A stretch of DNA of 30,505 nucleotides from Candolleomyces eurysporus (GCA_027579435.1 JANBPK010001128.1:1-30505), one strand, 5' to 3'. Shown: positions 11,081 through 21,576, counted from the first letter of the stretch. Program-made: numbers and translations. The notes: a model not told the origin generated them from the sequence alone.

Positions 11081-11477
11081 ACTGCGTCAGAGTTTATCCC
11101 AGCCACCCGGCCACGCCACTAGCCACAGACTTTATCGTTTCGAAGGTCTCCTCAAGCCGCTCCAGCACTTGTACTTGATTAAATGACTTTCTGAAGCTGC
11201 TTCAGTCGAGCCGCCTGACTTTTAGCACAGCGTCAGCTAATGTAGCTTCTCCAGTCAGGGTATGATACAACTGGGGCAGTTTCAAGTTGACAGCCTCGAG
11301 TAGCTTCAACTCTCGTGTCCCTAGAGTTGTAGTACTAACTCTTTTCCTTCTCAAGCCATGTGAACCTTATCAATAGCATAGTTGTTCTTGTACTTAGAGA
11401 CTCAGACCGCGTCAAATTTATAGTTTATTATTGCAAAAATTGAACTGATATTCGCTAAAACAGACGCAGTCATATCA
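11081..11477. repeat. Long repeat, part Y' (inverted copy)
   Basis: It is the inverted copy of 9816-10290, ending CGCAGTCATATCA, the inverse of the TGATACGAC boundary. With X' it forms a full unit of about 1.18 kb on the minus strand (Y then X). The unit begins with TG, as LTRs do, but I could not establish a matching CA end or a primer-binding site. Confidence 0.78.
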
Positions 11478-12488
11478 CCGCCCCCATCAACAACTCTTGG
11501 GCTCGTCCTTTTGCATCCCCCACTCATACCCCTCCTCCAGAACCTTGCCCTCCAAATCCTATCCCAGAAGACCTTCCCCAAGAGCCACCTTGTGCAAGAG
11601 GAAATCTCTCGCATGCACTTTTGACCTGGCAGTGTTATGCTTCAGGACCCAGAGTATCGGTGATCACTCTACACATCTGTCATCACTCCCCAACCACCCT
11701 CCAACGCAAACAACTCCATATCTCAGTTTTTCTCACCACGTTCAACCTTCGTACCTCAGAAGCTTTAGTGGAGCCCCTGAACAACCTGAGGTACTCCATA
11801 ACAGAACCCTTGAGTTCTGGAGCATGGAGGTGTTACCATCTTGCTGACCTGTTCAAATTTTCTCATCAGGCCTGGGTCTTGAGGTACAAAAAGGTTGGTA
11901 TGAAGACATTCAATGAAGAGCTTCAATTTTTCAAATTGTTGGACCTTGATGCAGCAGGAGAGGATGACCTGGTTGATGCTGATATTGATTTTGATGACTC
12001 AACTGGGTCAACAGTACTTGGTATGCTGGCACAAACCCGCTTATAGAGATTTTATTGTACTAAACTAAAGAATGTAACAAATGATGAGAATTGACTACTG
12101 CTGGGTCTGCCAATAGGAATGGGAACATCATCAGTGATGAATAGCCAGCGACTTGGTCGCTGATCGGTAAGCGATCAGGTTTGCAGGTCGGTCGCCGTTC
12201 TCACCAATTGATCATTGACCGGCACAACACTGGAGAGCCATCACTGATGTCGGTGATGAGTCAGCCGCTGATACAAACAGCACCAAATATTGTTTCCGTC
12301 AATTTGAGTCGAAAAGTCGGGAAACTCCAAGAAACCGGGTTTGTTGAATTGTTTTATCCCTTGGGTAGTAGCTGGCAGTGTCCTAGCCAAAGTATTCCCA
12401 GAGTCCAGCAGCCGACCGTTGACAGTGAGGTCAGACACCCAAGAAAGCTTCCGAGTCTAACTTACTCATGCGACGAAAATAGTCAGCA
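11478..12488. other. Repeat-derived DNA with one unrecognised frame
   Basis: An open frame at 11621-12046 (+) would give 141 residues, with an acidic Asp-rich C-terminus (EDDLVDADIDFDD) and no recognised domain. It lies directly against the end of the long repeat and is CpG-poor, so it is more likely a piece of element coding sequence than a host gene. An inverted pair ATCAGTGATG/CATCACTGAT flanks about 12128-12249 and may mark a small fold-back element. Confidence 0.3.
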
Positions 12489-12776
12489 GGCCGTCGCTTT
12501 GCGCAGCATGCCCCGAGGCCTCTATTGCTCTTAGCCATTGACTTTGGACTTTGGACTGGGGAACTTCATGCAGTAACCCTGTTGTCCCTCCTGGATATCA
12601 TCACAATACGTGTATCTCAAGAAGACCGAAGGTATGTAATTGAGCGAGAGAGGATTGGAGAGGGAGAGCGGGAAAGGTAAGGACTTCGCTCGATCACGTT
12701 GTACGAAACAGAACGAAAAGCTTGGCGCGTCGGCGCCCTGGGGTATTACAAGCACCCGAGGCCATAGAAGCCTCGG
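12489..12776. repeat. CCGAGGC inverted-repeat segment
   Basis: CCGAGGCCTCTATTG (near 12512) is matched inversely by CCATAGAAGCCTCGG (to 12776), and 12756-12776 is itself a hairpin with CCGAGGC/GCCTCGG arms. The 23 bases before the left motif resemble those before the element at 7941. It is probably a relic of the same or a related family. Confidence 0.4.
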
Positions 12777-13161
12777 AATTGCCAGCCTCAGGGTCACTTG
12801 TTCTGCCGGAAAGTTGCCCACCATGCTTTTATTAGCTCCTCCTTCTCACCCGTCGGATAGCTACTGCGTACTGAGGCTCTGGTATCGCAAACCAGGTTCC
12901 CCACCGTTCAACGGAGCTCCAGCGGTGCAAGCCATGGTATGTCTCGGCGGAGCTGGATAGCGTCAACCTAGCCTTCTTTCCACGTGTTTAGAAGGCAGGC
13001 GTCTATTTCGGTCTAACTGGATTTGAATAATGTCAGAGCGCTACACGTATCGGCCCAGATCAACTATCATAGCGCTGGACCCTGGCAAAAAATTTGTATC
13101 AAACCTTACGAGAGGCACCCCGACTGCCTTTGTTACGATATGTTGAGAGTCTCCAAAGCTC

Positions 13162-13168
13162 TATAAAA
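13162..13168 (+). promoter_or_regulatory. TATA box of the hydrophobin gene
   Basis: TATAAAA lies about 106 bp upstream of the hydrophobin start and is followed by a C/T-rich stretch, the usual layout of strongly expressed fungal genes. Confidence 0.7.
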
Positions 13169-13273
13169 GACGGGCAGTCTTACTTCTTTCATTTCTCAGA
13201 ATTCAGCAGTCGTCGTCATCCGGTCACTCATTTGCTAACACACTCTTTCAAATCCTCTGAATCTAATCTCACA

Positions 13274-13729
13274 ATGATTGCCCGTGTCTTTGCCGTCCTC
13301 GCCGCCTCCTCCGTCTTCCTCGCTGCTACTGCCGCTCCCGCTCCTGGTGACGTCAGCCAGTGCAAAAGCGGCTACGTTGCCTGCTGCAAATCAGTTCAAA
13401 AAGCCGACTCGCTCAAGTCACAGACACGCGCTCCCCTCGAGCAAGCTGGCGTCGATGTCGGGAGGCTCACGGGTCTCGTAGCATCGGAATGCTCCACCTT
13501 TGGACCCGAGACTAGCTGGTAAGCTCCCAGTCGTCCTGTTTGCCTTCAGTCGGATCACTGACAAGTATATCTTCTTCTCCAGCTCCTCTAAGCAAGTCTG
13601 CTGCCAGGGCAACCACCTCGGTACGCACTGTTTTCCCTCTCTACTCTCTCGTCTCTCGTATTCTTTGAGGAAATTGACATCAGGTATTCCCCACTAGGTG
13701 GCATTCACATCAACTGCTCTCTTATTTAA
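13274..13729 (+). CDS. Class I hydrophobin (3 exons, 104 aa)
   Basis: Exons are 13274-13518, 13583-13620 and 13698-13729. Introns are 64 bp and 77 bp with GTAAG and GTACGC donors. The spliced product has a signal peptide of about 20 residues (MIARVFAVLAASSVFLAATA), then eight cysteines at 30, 37, 38, 73, 82, 88, 89 and 101. The pattern C-X6-CC-X34-C-X8-C-X5-CC-X11-C fits class I hydrophobins. Hydrophobins are secreted and self-assemble into amphipathic films on aerial hyphae, fruit bodies and spores. The ATG at 13274 is chosen because it begins the signal peptide; an upstream in-frame start at 13094 lies before the TATA box. Unspliced, the frame stops at 13520-13522, so splicing is needed to recover the last four cysteines. 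The gene appears intact and sits at the edge of the repeat island. Confidence 0.95.
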
Positions 13730-14044
13730 TTAGCCTCTCCTCCTAAACGGGCGTTTGGCTCAAGTTAGTGTCGATGTACTGCGGTTCCGCTGAGCCTTCC
13801 CTACCGTACTCTATATAGCACTTGTCGCTTTGAGTGTTGAAAATCCAGGAATGTTCGCTTTCACGAACCCACCTTATACATGGTTGCCGAATAAATTTGT
13901 AAGCTGCAGTCAACAAAGTAGGGCGCATAATACTAACCCGTGAATGGGAATAGTCTAGTCAAAGGGCTAGCGTCTCGATGAGTCTGTCAAATTATCCAGA
14001 TCTTCCCTCTCCGCCCACCTCGCCCTCGCCTGTTAATAATCTGA
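13730..14044. other. Intergenic, nothing recognised
   Basis: This is the 3' flank of the hydrophobin, ending where similarity to the F-box gene begins on the other strand. I see no supported frame. Confidence 0.5.
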
Positions 14045-15350
14045 CTCGAATTGAAATGGCACACCGTGTCCTCACTGTCTGATACAAGCTGCGGATACCC
14101 CTCACTCTATCCTGCAGGTACACACTCCTACTCGATTAAAAACCAGGAGATCCAACGCGCTCTCCGAACACAGGCTATGTTGCAGTTTGAAATTCTTACC
14201 CAAGGTCAACGACTCTGACGTGAAGTTGCACCAAGACTAGCTGGAATTAAACTCACGACCGTAGAGAAATAGACTCTTGAGTGATTTGAATCAACGACAG
14301 TAATGAGGTTGTTGGCCCGAAGGAGAAGGAGGCTTTCCGGGGGAAGAAGAAAAGCTCGAAGGCTCTGTTTGAATTTGAGCAATGCCTTTTCGATAGCCAA
14401 GGAGCCCGCTTTGAGTTGCTCTAGCAAATGATTTCAGGTCGTACGCGCCAACAGAGAGCACCCAAAGACCAGGAAGCTGCGAGATATCGTCCCAAAACCC
14501 ATCAGCCAGGGGTATATCCCTAATAGTTAGTATGCTACCGATATATGGCTTCCAAATACACCAACGACACGCCCGGGAGCTGGGGTAGCCCATGGACAAA
14601 AATCGAGAGTGTTGTCCCTGGATGACCGTAAAGTTGACCCCACTTATCGGGAGCGATGGACGCAATATCGACCAAGGGAATTTCTGGCTCGTGGTCGTCG
14701 GGACGGGGGGNACCATGGCTGATGTACCCATCCGTACACGTTCAACTGAGTGGCTATCGTGGAACCAATATAGGGCTCTGATGATGGAGCGTGTACTAGT
14801 CAACGGCGTCGGCCTCCAGCAAGAGGTCCTCAGACTCTGGAAATCAAGTAAAGATACTGTGGGCTGGGGTCTCCGGCTTGAAAGGCTTTCAAGACCGGGG
14901 CTTGTTCCGCTAAGCTCGAAAGATCCAAGTACCGGCGCATAGTCGGGAAGTTGGCAAAGAAGATGGATGATATGCGCACTCTCCCGGCACCTCCAGTTTT
15001 TCACTCGCGGTATAAATATTGTAACAGTGTTGAGGGAGCTGGTTCTGAGCTAAGTGCAGTGGATACAGAAATTGGAGGAGAGTGGAAAGCCTTTAGACCG
15101 TCCCAGTATCGACTCACGGCAGAAGTTGATGGAAGGGTTGATATTTTCCAACCTCGATCGCCGACCACTCAATGGCAACTTGTCGCCAGTGGTGACAGAC
15201 TTGGCTGTGAATCATCGCATCTCCATGAAGTATGCCGGTGCAGGTTGATTCGAGATGCAGTACGAAGATGACGGACAATAGTTCCGGGGGCAATCGTGCA
15301 ATCGGCGAGAAGCTTTTGGCGTTCAAGTTGACAAGGATTGGCGAGACCAT
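14045..15350 (-). pseudogene. Decayed F-box protein gene, paralogue of the one at 27426-29103
   Basis: The start at 15350 reads MVSPILVNLNAKSFSPIARL, followed by an F-box-like segment (PPELLSVIFVLHLEST). This matches the N-terminus of the intact paralogue. Compared with it, there is an in-frame 12-bp deletion (after VAIE), then a deletion of about 14 bp that shifts the frame, a TGA near 15116-15118, and the loss of much of the middle. Later pieces (IPLADGFWDDISQLPGL near 14500; SFSSSPGKPPSPSGQQP near 14320) again match. Similarity continues past a TGA at about 14293-14295 down to 14045. The N at 14711 lies inside. F-box proteins recruit substrates to SCF ubiquitin ligases; this copy can no longer make a full-length one. 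Confidence 0.85.
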
Positions 15351-16036
15351 GGTGACTTCTTTCGAGAGGACTGAATGGTCATTGCGAACAAAAGTGTGAA
15401 AGCAAGATTCTGACGAAAAACCCATGAAGACAAAGATTAGGACATACCGGGGCTGAGAAGATGTGTTGATTGTCAATGCGCTGTGGTAGCAAGGAGATAG
15501 GCCGTTGAGTTTCCTTGTTCTTTTACCAATTTTGCGATACATACTTGCTATGTATTGTATTGTATTGTATCTGGCACGATTGCGCTCGTAAAAGAGAACA
15601 AAGAAGAAGAAACGGTCAATGCCAGCCTCATTAATCTTCAACAAGGAGCTGGAGACGCACCCGGTGTGCCATTAAGCGAGAGATACTGGAAGAGTCTGGA
15701 CTCCCGAAACCAGTCGAGCCTCGGGATAAACCGAGGCATTGAAAGACCGCCACTGCATGCCGATGCGGGACAGCCTTCCAATTTGAGCCTCACCCCGTTC
15801 CAACGTCATCATCTCCCGCCTGTCGTGTTCTCTCCTCATCTGGGTCTGACTGGGATAATAGAGAGGCAACTGGTGCTCTCTGTCGATTGCAACCTCGAAC
15901 GACATATCCAGGGGCTCGACTTCATAGCCGAGGGGGCACAGCAGATCGAACCCGAATATTCAAGCAGGTCCTTTGAAACCCACCTATTCCGATTCGACAG
16001 ACGCGAAACTAGGGCAAGGCTCAGAAGAGGGGAATC
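15351..16036. other. Intergenic between divergent genes; two overlapping unsupported frames
   Basis: A plus frame at 15555-16040 (161 residues) and a minus frame at 15672-15905 (77 residues, starting MSFEVAIDREHQL) overlap. I recognise neither. A TGTAT microsatellite of four units lies at 15551-15570, and a perfect hairpin with GCCTCGG/CCGAGGC arms at 15718-15737. The stretch probably includes the promoter of the CUE gene. A small gene on the minus strand cannot be excluded. Confidence 0.35.
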
Positions 16037-17079
16037 ATGAGCGAAGTGGTTAATGTGCTGGTCGCTTTCGCGGTCATTATCTTTCTGTTCCGCTGGATAA
16101 CGAATTCAGGTGCGTGTTCCACTTCGGCGCTACGGAAGTACATCTCGCTCACCATTGGCGCCTCTCCGCACACCCTCCACTCTACCATGGGGCTACTCGC
16201 TGCAATGCACTTTGGATCCACAGGGAATGATGCAGCAAGTGATGAACAACGACGGGCTGCTACCATGTTGGGCTTCAGACCGAAGCGGGTAACGCCAGAG
16301 ATGGTACGTTGACACACTGCCGGTCTATCCCTCCATTCCTCCGAGCGCTGAATGTTGGCTTCACTTTCGTGCTTGCAGATCAACACGGTCTCCAACATGT
16401 TCCCCGACATCCCAATGTGAGTTACCCCAGCCACTCTCTGGTGCCCCGTCCGGCAACCCCGAACCCTCCTCCTTTCTTACTCACCCGCCTCCTCCCCCAG
16501 ACCGAACGTCCATTACGACCTCCTACGAACTGGAAACGTTGAGCTCACGACGAACAAGATCCTCGAAAGGGGCTTCCTAGAATCTGTACGGCCACACTTT
16601 CTCTTGCACAGCACCTGCTTGTTGACATCTGCATCAAACGTCTAGCCACCCGCAGCCTTCCATACACTATACCCGCTAGCAAGTGCAACCAACCAAGGCC
16701 CGTTTATTCGTACACCTTCAACGTCCACCAACGCATCGCCCACATCGAAAGCACCTGCACCCAAGGCTCCGTCGCTTGTTGAGCGTTACGGCCTAGAAGA
16801 GCGAGTTCAGAGAGGTGAGCAGGTCGCAGAGGAGAGTGTGGGTGGGAAGGCCCAGTGGGAGGATAGTCCCGAGAAAAGGGAGGCTAGTTTGAAGGAGCGG
16901 AAGGCGCAGATGATTTTGGCTGCGAGACAGTACGTTCATGGTCTTGTTGCGGTTTTTCGTTGAGCCCTAATGTTTTTCCTTTCTTTTCCTCCCTTCTCTC
17001 TCCTCTCCCTCTCAGACGCTTTTTGGCTGCACAGCAAAAACAGGAAGCGACGGCTTCATCTTCGGGTGTGTCGTCTTGA
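16037..17079 (+). CDS. Cue1-like ER membrane protein with CUE domain (6 exons, 207 aa)
   Basis: Exons are 16037-16109, 16224-16303, 16379-16416, 16501-16585, 16646-16929 and 17016-17079; all junctions keep phase. Residues 3-20 form a single N-terminal membrane anchor (VVNVLVAFAVIIFLFRW). Residues about 49-90 form a CUE domain with the ubiquitin-contacting MFP motif (58-60) and Leu-Leu (71-72). The C-terminal helix (SLKERKAQMILAARQRFLAA) is placed and charged like the Ubc7-binding region of yeast Cue1. Cue1 anchors and activates the E2 Ubc7 at the ER in ER-associated degradation, so that role is inferred here. The first intron is 114 bp with no in-frame stop, so retention would insert 38 residues. 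I prefer the spliced form because the anchor-to-CUE linker is short in relatives. Confidence 0.85.
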
Positions 17080-17356
17080 TGACCGTCGCCAGCTTTGGGA
17101 TCCTTGGGATGCTCCTGGAGCTATCTTGGACTTGTTCGAGGTGGAGCTTTTTATGCCCGCCCTCTTCCACAGGTCTTGCTGTACCCGATATCCTAATCGT
17201 TCAATATACTATACTATCCTTCCTAATTCTACATACATGCTTCACTCTGGGTCGCTTGTCTTGTCTGGTTTAGGTTTAAACTTCCCGACGGGACCGATTA
17301 GATAAGATTCATCCCTTCAATACTCAACTCTCTTCGCGATGTCGAATCGTCCTCCA

Positions 17357-17362
17357 TATAAG
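17357..17362 (+). promoter_or_regulatory. TATA-like element of the IGPS gene
   Basis: TATAAG lies about 105 bp upstream of the IGPS start and is followed by a C/T-rich leader. Confidence 0.45.
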
Positions 17363-17461
17363 CTCTCATCTGCTCTGTTCTTATTCTTCTCCTGCACTTT
17401 GCTTTCCTTTCCTTCGAATCCCTTACCTTGAACGAAAATTCTATCGTCGGCATCAGCAAAA

Positions 17462-18588
17462 ATGGCTTCGAGCTCAGAGACCCCTCAGACGAAAGCACCT
17501 ACGATCCTCGAACGCATCTACGCTCAGCGAGCTAAAGACGTCGAGCTCGCAAAATCCACGCCTGGGACGACACCTGAAGATATGAAAGTGTATTTGGACG
17601 AGTTGAACCTTGCACCACCCCTGGTTTCGTTTGTGGATCGGGTGAAGAGGAATCCAGGTTCGTCTTCATCTCCTTTCCTTCCTTCCTTCCTCCTTCCTCC
17701 CTCTATTTCTACTGCACCAGTGTTCTTGTTCGCATATCTCTAACCGATGGCACCCTACCAGGCTCCTCCACTGGCGCACCCTCCATATCCCTCATGGCAG
17801 AGATCAAACGCGCCAGCCCATCCAAAGGCAACATCGCCTTAACAGCCAACGCCGCCTCGCAAGCCCAGACGTACGCTTCGGCTGGTGCCTCCGTCATCTC
17901 CGTCCTCACAGAACCGACGTGGTTCAAGGGGAGTCTATTGGATCTCCAACTCGCGAGGAGGGCTGTATCGGATTCTCCGTGAGTCGATCGATCGTCCATC
18001 TTCTTCGAGCAGGCTTGAATAACGGAATCCTACTTTTCCCTATCCTCTCTCTATCCTGGCTGCGACTACGACTACGGCGAACCGAACGAACGAACAAATG
18101 GACACTCCAGCGACCGCCCCGCCCTCCTCCGCAAAGAATTCATCCTCGACGAGTACCAAATCGACGAAGCCCGCCTATACGGCGCCGACACCGTCCTCCT
18201 CATCGTCGCCATGCTCTCCCCCGAACGCCTCCGCGCCCTCTACGACTACAGCGTCAACGTCCGCGGCATGGAGCCCCTCGTCGAAGTGAACAACGCCGCA
18301 GAGATGCAAACAGCCTTGGACCTAGGCGCCAAAGTCATCGGAGTGAATAACAGGAATTTGCACGACTTCAATGTGGATATGGGGACGACGTCTAGGTTGG
18401 CCGATATGGTCCTCAAGAACCATGGGGATGTGACCTTGTGTGCGTTGAGTGGGATTTCGACGAGAGAGGATGTCGAGGTGTATAGGAACCAGGGTGTGGG
18501 CGCGGTTTTGGTCGGCGAGGCGTTGATGAGAGCGCCTGAAGGCCAGACGGGCGTGTTCATCCAGAACCTGTTAGGGTGGTCGTCGTAG
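17462..18588 (+). CDS. Indole-3-glycerol-phosphate synthase, stand-alone (3 exons, 296 aa)
   Basis: Exons are 17462-17657, 17762-17978 and 18111-18588. The introns (104 and 132 bp) are C/T-rich, and the first holds a CCTT repeat. The product is a complete IGPS TIM barrel. It contains [11 protein letters not shown] (residues 78-88, catalytic Glu79 and Lys81), LLRKEF (143-148, Lys146), LVEV (Glu196), NNRNL (217-221), SGI (251-253) and the GEALMR end. The enzyme converts carboxyphenylamino-deoxyribulose-5-phosphate to indole-3-glycerol phosphate in cytosolic tryptophan synthesis. In most fungi this domain is the middle of a trifunctional protein, with an N-terminal glutamine amidotransferase and a C-terminal phosphoribosylanthranilate isomerase. 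Here there is neither: the protein begins just before the barrel and ends at a TAG. It looks intact. It may be a second, monofunctional paralogue; whether a fused gene exists elsewhere cannot be seen here. Confidence 0.93.
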
Positions 18589-18792
18589 GCCACAAGGAGG
18601 AATGGGAGGGTGGCGAGGGTCGGAGAAAATTTTGTATATCACAGAAAGTGATCGGGAAGTGAGAAGTTAAAAAAGCACAAGAGATTGGATACTAGTATGA
18701 CGAGGATCCTAGTATACATTTGGAGGTCATTTTTGCAACTTGTGAGCTCTCCCCGGACTCGTCGAGAAGCGACATCACATCAGTGACCCCGA

Positions 18793-18960
18793 GGTACTGA
18801 GCATCGCGTCCGACATGACAGACGGCACTCCGACATCATTGAATATTCAGGCCTTCTCCTCTTTGTCCTTAGGCTTTAACTTCAGTGAGGTTTATTAACA
18901 CACGATGGCGGTAACTGTATCGTCCGAACTGCTGGAATTCATGTTCCAATCCGAGGTATC
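18793..18960. repeat. Direct repeat, copy 1 (3' end of an NLR relic)
   Basis: It starts GTACTGAGCATCGCGTCCGAC, identical over 21 bases to 20184-20204. Similarity continues with gaps through TCATTGAATAT, CTTAGGCT, GGTTTATT and CTGGAATT. On the minus strand it covers a Ser/Asp-rich C-terminal tail and the sequence after its stop. Confidence 0.75.
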
Positions 18961-20184
18961 ACAGTCCGAGTCACTGATAATTTCCTGGCCTTTCTACGAG
19001 TCCCTCCTGGAGCAGGAAATCTTGATAGTCACGCTCCCATTTAATGAAAAACCTGTCCATCACCGCAACAACCTCGGGATTCCGGTTCTAAACGAGAAAT
19101 CTAAATGTCAGCTTTCACCCGGAAGAAATCGTCTACACGCACCTTGAGATCCTCAGTGAGTGGACCAGAGTTTTCTAATAGAGATGAGTAGTGTGCTTTG
19201 AACCTGGCAGGTACAGAATCGAGTTTCTGCCATCCACCCTTCTGGGTGAAATCGACAATTTCATCATCAATAGCGGAGGCCCTCGTCCAGAATATTGGAA
19301 GGTCGCGGGTAGCCTCGTGTACTGCGAATCTAGCTAGTAACAGACTATCCAAATACCAGAAAAAATCACGCACTATGAATGGCGGAATCTGGGGACTGAA
19401 TGATGTGGAGGAGACAGCACTTCGCCAGGTGCGCGTAAACGCGACTATGTGGTACAAACAATTCCTTTGCACGGCATTCTGCATCCAGGAAGTCGGAAAA
19501 TGACTTGTGGAACACACGCAGATAAGAATAGCGGCGCCGAGGCGTCTGCATTGTCACGAGGGAATGGAGGTCCGAAATAAGATTTTCTGTAGACCCGTTT
19601 TCCAGGTGAAGTCGTCTAGCAAGGCGACTCTCTGACACACGACTCAGAAAATCCACCGCAGCAAAGCAATTGGCATGGTGAATCTTGAGGAGCAGAAGAA
19701 AGCCCCGTCCGGAGTGGGTGCCGACAGCTTCATATGCATTCTTCGCGGCCAACAGAATTTCAGTGTAAAGCCTGTCCAGCGCTTCGAAAGGACGAGCTCT
19801 TTGTCCTTCGCGTGGAGTCCAAGTGAGGACAATCTTCAGCCTCTCCGCAGGAGATGCTCGACGCTCCGATATATACCTGTACATTGTCGCAACGTAGACG
19901 AACTGTCCTGACGCGGCTCGCACCAGCGTCTCGATCTGGCTTTCGGGGAACTAGTGGGGATTGCCGGTGCGTGAAGTCAGGTCTTGAAACCTCCTCCGGA
20001 GATATCTACACATATCCCCGGAGGCGTCGAAGTGGTCGCTGAGCTGGATATGGTACGCTATTGCGTGGAGGTGGCCACCCGGTCCCAATGCGGTACGAAT
20101 AGCCCATTCTGATTTGCTAGCGATGAATATGCGAAAGGGGAGGTCGTTAGTTAGAAGTCACTCTCTGATCGCAGGCTCAAGAAG
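18895..20184 (-). pseudogene. NACHT-type NLR relic, C-terminal half of the NACHT region
   Basis: Reading the minus strand from 20184, the frame gives LLEPAIRE, a TGA (20158-20160), then LLTNDLPFRIFIASKSEWAI (the post-Walker-B sensor strand, usually ASRPE). It then reads AYHIQLSDHFDASGDMCRYL, a TAG (19951-19953, where Trp is expected) and RAASGQFVYVATMYRYISE. Downstream come PFEALDRLYTEIL and YLRVFHKSFSDFLDAE, the typical winged-helix end of mushroom NACHT proteins. A frame change near 19380 leads to a further stretch ending at 19101. A Ser/Asp-rich tail ends with TAA at 18895-18897. Walker A and B are absent. The family are STAND NTPases tied to fungal self/non-self recognition; this copy is dead. 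Confidence 0.8.
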
Positions 20185-20440
20185 TACTGAGCATCGCGTC
20201 CGACGATCAATATTCAATGTGTAGACCACACTGATTAGTAAAAGTTCGACATGATTGACGCTATTCCGAAGTCATTGAATATCTCCTTCTTGTCGTTCTT
20301 AGGCTATAGATCCGGTGTGGTTTATTGAGATATGATGACGGTCACCTTACTGTCACTACTAGTATATTCTAGATTATAATCACAATGAGGCCAGCTGTAG
20401 TTTGTCTGAATTGCTGGAATTTGAGTCGCTGGAGTCCGTG
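20184..20440. repeat. Direct repeat, copy 2, with a second NLR tail
   Basis: It is related to 18793-18960. On the minus strand it includes a Ser/Asp-rich tail (DSSDSNSSNSD) ending in TGA near 20392, a counterpart of the tail ending at 18895. It abuts the truncated 5' end of the NLR relic exactly at the LL codons. This marks the junction of a tandem duplication. Confidence 0.7.
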
Positions 20441-21576
20441 TCTCAACCCGGTCTCGAATGGAACGGAACGACTACACACCGTTAGCTAGCTCTACANGGG
20501 GGGTAGGATGACCGTAACATGGTTGGTGTCGATGTAATCGAAGGTGCTGTGCACCTTCGAGGAAGGATCGACTCAGACGTACGATATCTGGGGTTATGAG
20601 TGTCGGCATACCAGTGAGCCCCATAAAGTCAGAATTAGAGGTGAGCAAGAGGACGTCTCTTTGTAGCCTGGTGAGTGCTCTGTACAAACATTACTGACCT
20701 TGAGCAGAGACCATCTTGCCCGCTTCTCCCAAACCTTCGCGCCGAAGGGATGTACCCATTATCCCGCTTTCTGAGGTATCATAGGAATTTAGTACGTCGT
20801 TTAAAGTGTCGAATCGCAAAGTTCACTACAGCACTTGGCGCGGAACCGTAATTCTAGGCTTCATGCATTTGCGTTTCATCGTCGTCAGCTACCCATGTTC
20901 GCCCCGTTACCGGTCGGAGGCTGAACGGCATGGAAGAGAGGCGTTCTTAGGTCGGAAGCTGCAAGTGAACCTATAGATTCTTGTCATACTAGTCTCCGTG
21001 TTTCGAAGTCAGGTCAGACAATGTTTCATTGATGCCAAGCTGACCTCGATCATCTGAATGCTGCCATTTTGCGGTGCAAACGTCAACGTACATTACACAC
21101 CCTTGCATATACCTTCAATTGCTTCGAATTCCTGGGCAGCACTATGGATTCGTCCAAAACCATTGAGCTTCGATGATTATCACAATCTGTTGCCTTATTT
21201 CGAGATGTGCAAGCGCACTTGGTTTGAATACCTATTCCGTGGGATCCGGACCCACAAGGAGCTGGGCGATGACATCGAATTTTCGGTCCAATGTAGCTGT
21301 AAGCAGAGCTCATGCTCCTTTCGTAACCGCATGATCATCATTATGATGTTGCATCGTCGAGGTGCATATGTTGTCACAAATAATCTGGTCTTTTACTAGC
21401 TTCATATTCATCTGCTGATTGCTGATCGAACTCGATGTCGAGGTTGGATCATGGAGCCGCAGCCCGCAGCCCCAAGCTACCAATATATAGCAAGTGAAAG
21501 GCCGCAAGGAAAGGATCCTTGACGCCTCATTCTCCCACCCGTCCACCTCGGAAAGTGCCGAGGAGGCACAACTCCA
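20441..21576. other. No supported gene; short frames only
   Basis: An N lies at 20497 next to a G run. A 71-residue minus frame (20472-20687) and a 113-residue plus frame (21058-21399, containing FDDYHNLLPYFEMCKRTW) have no recognised family and no convincing introns. The last 100 bases are the promoter of the membrane protein gene. Confidence 0.35.
21484..21489 (+). promoter_or_regulatory. TATA box of the membrane protein gene
   Basis: TATATA lies about 93 bp upstream of the start codon at 21577. Confidence 0.5.

Noticed and set aside
13094..13273. Longer N-terminus for the hydrophobin
   Set aside because: It would start upstream of the TATA box and would bury the signal peptide.
15555..16040. 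Plus-strand frame of 161 residues before the CUE gene
   Set aside because: No recognised domain, overlaps an equally plausible minus frame, and runs into the CUE gene start in a different frame.
18097..18289. Plus-strand Ser/Pro/Thr-rich frame
   Set aside because: It is a shadow of IGPS exon 3, caused by strong C preference at third codon positions.
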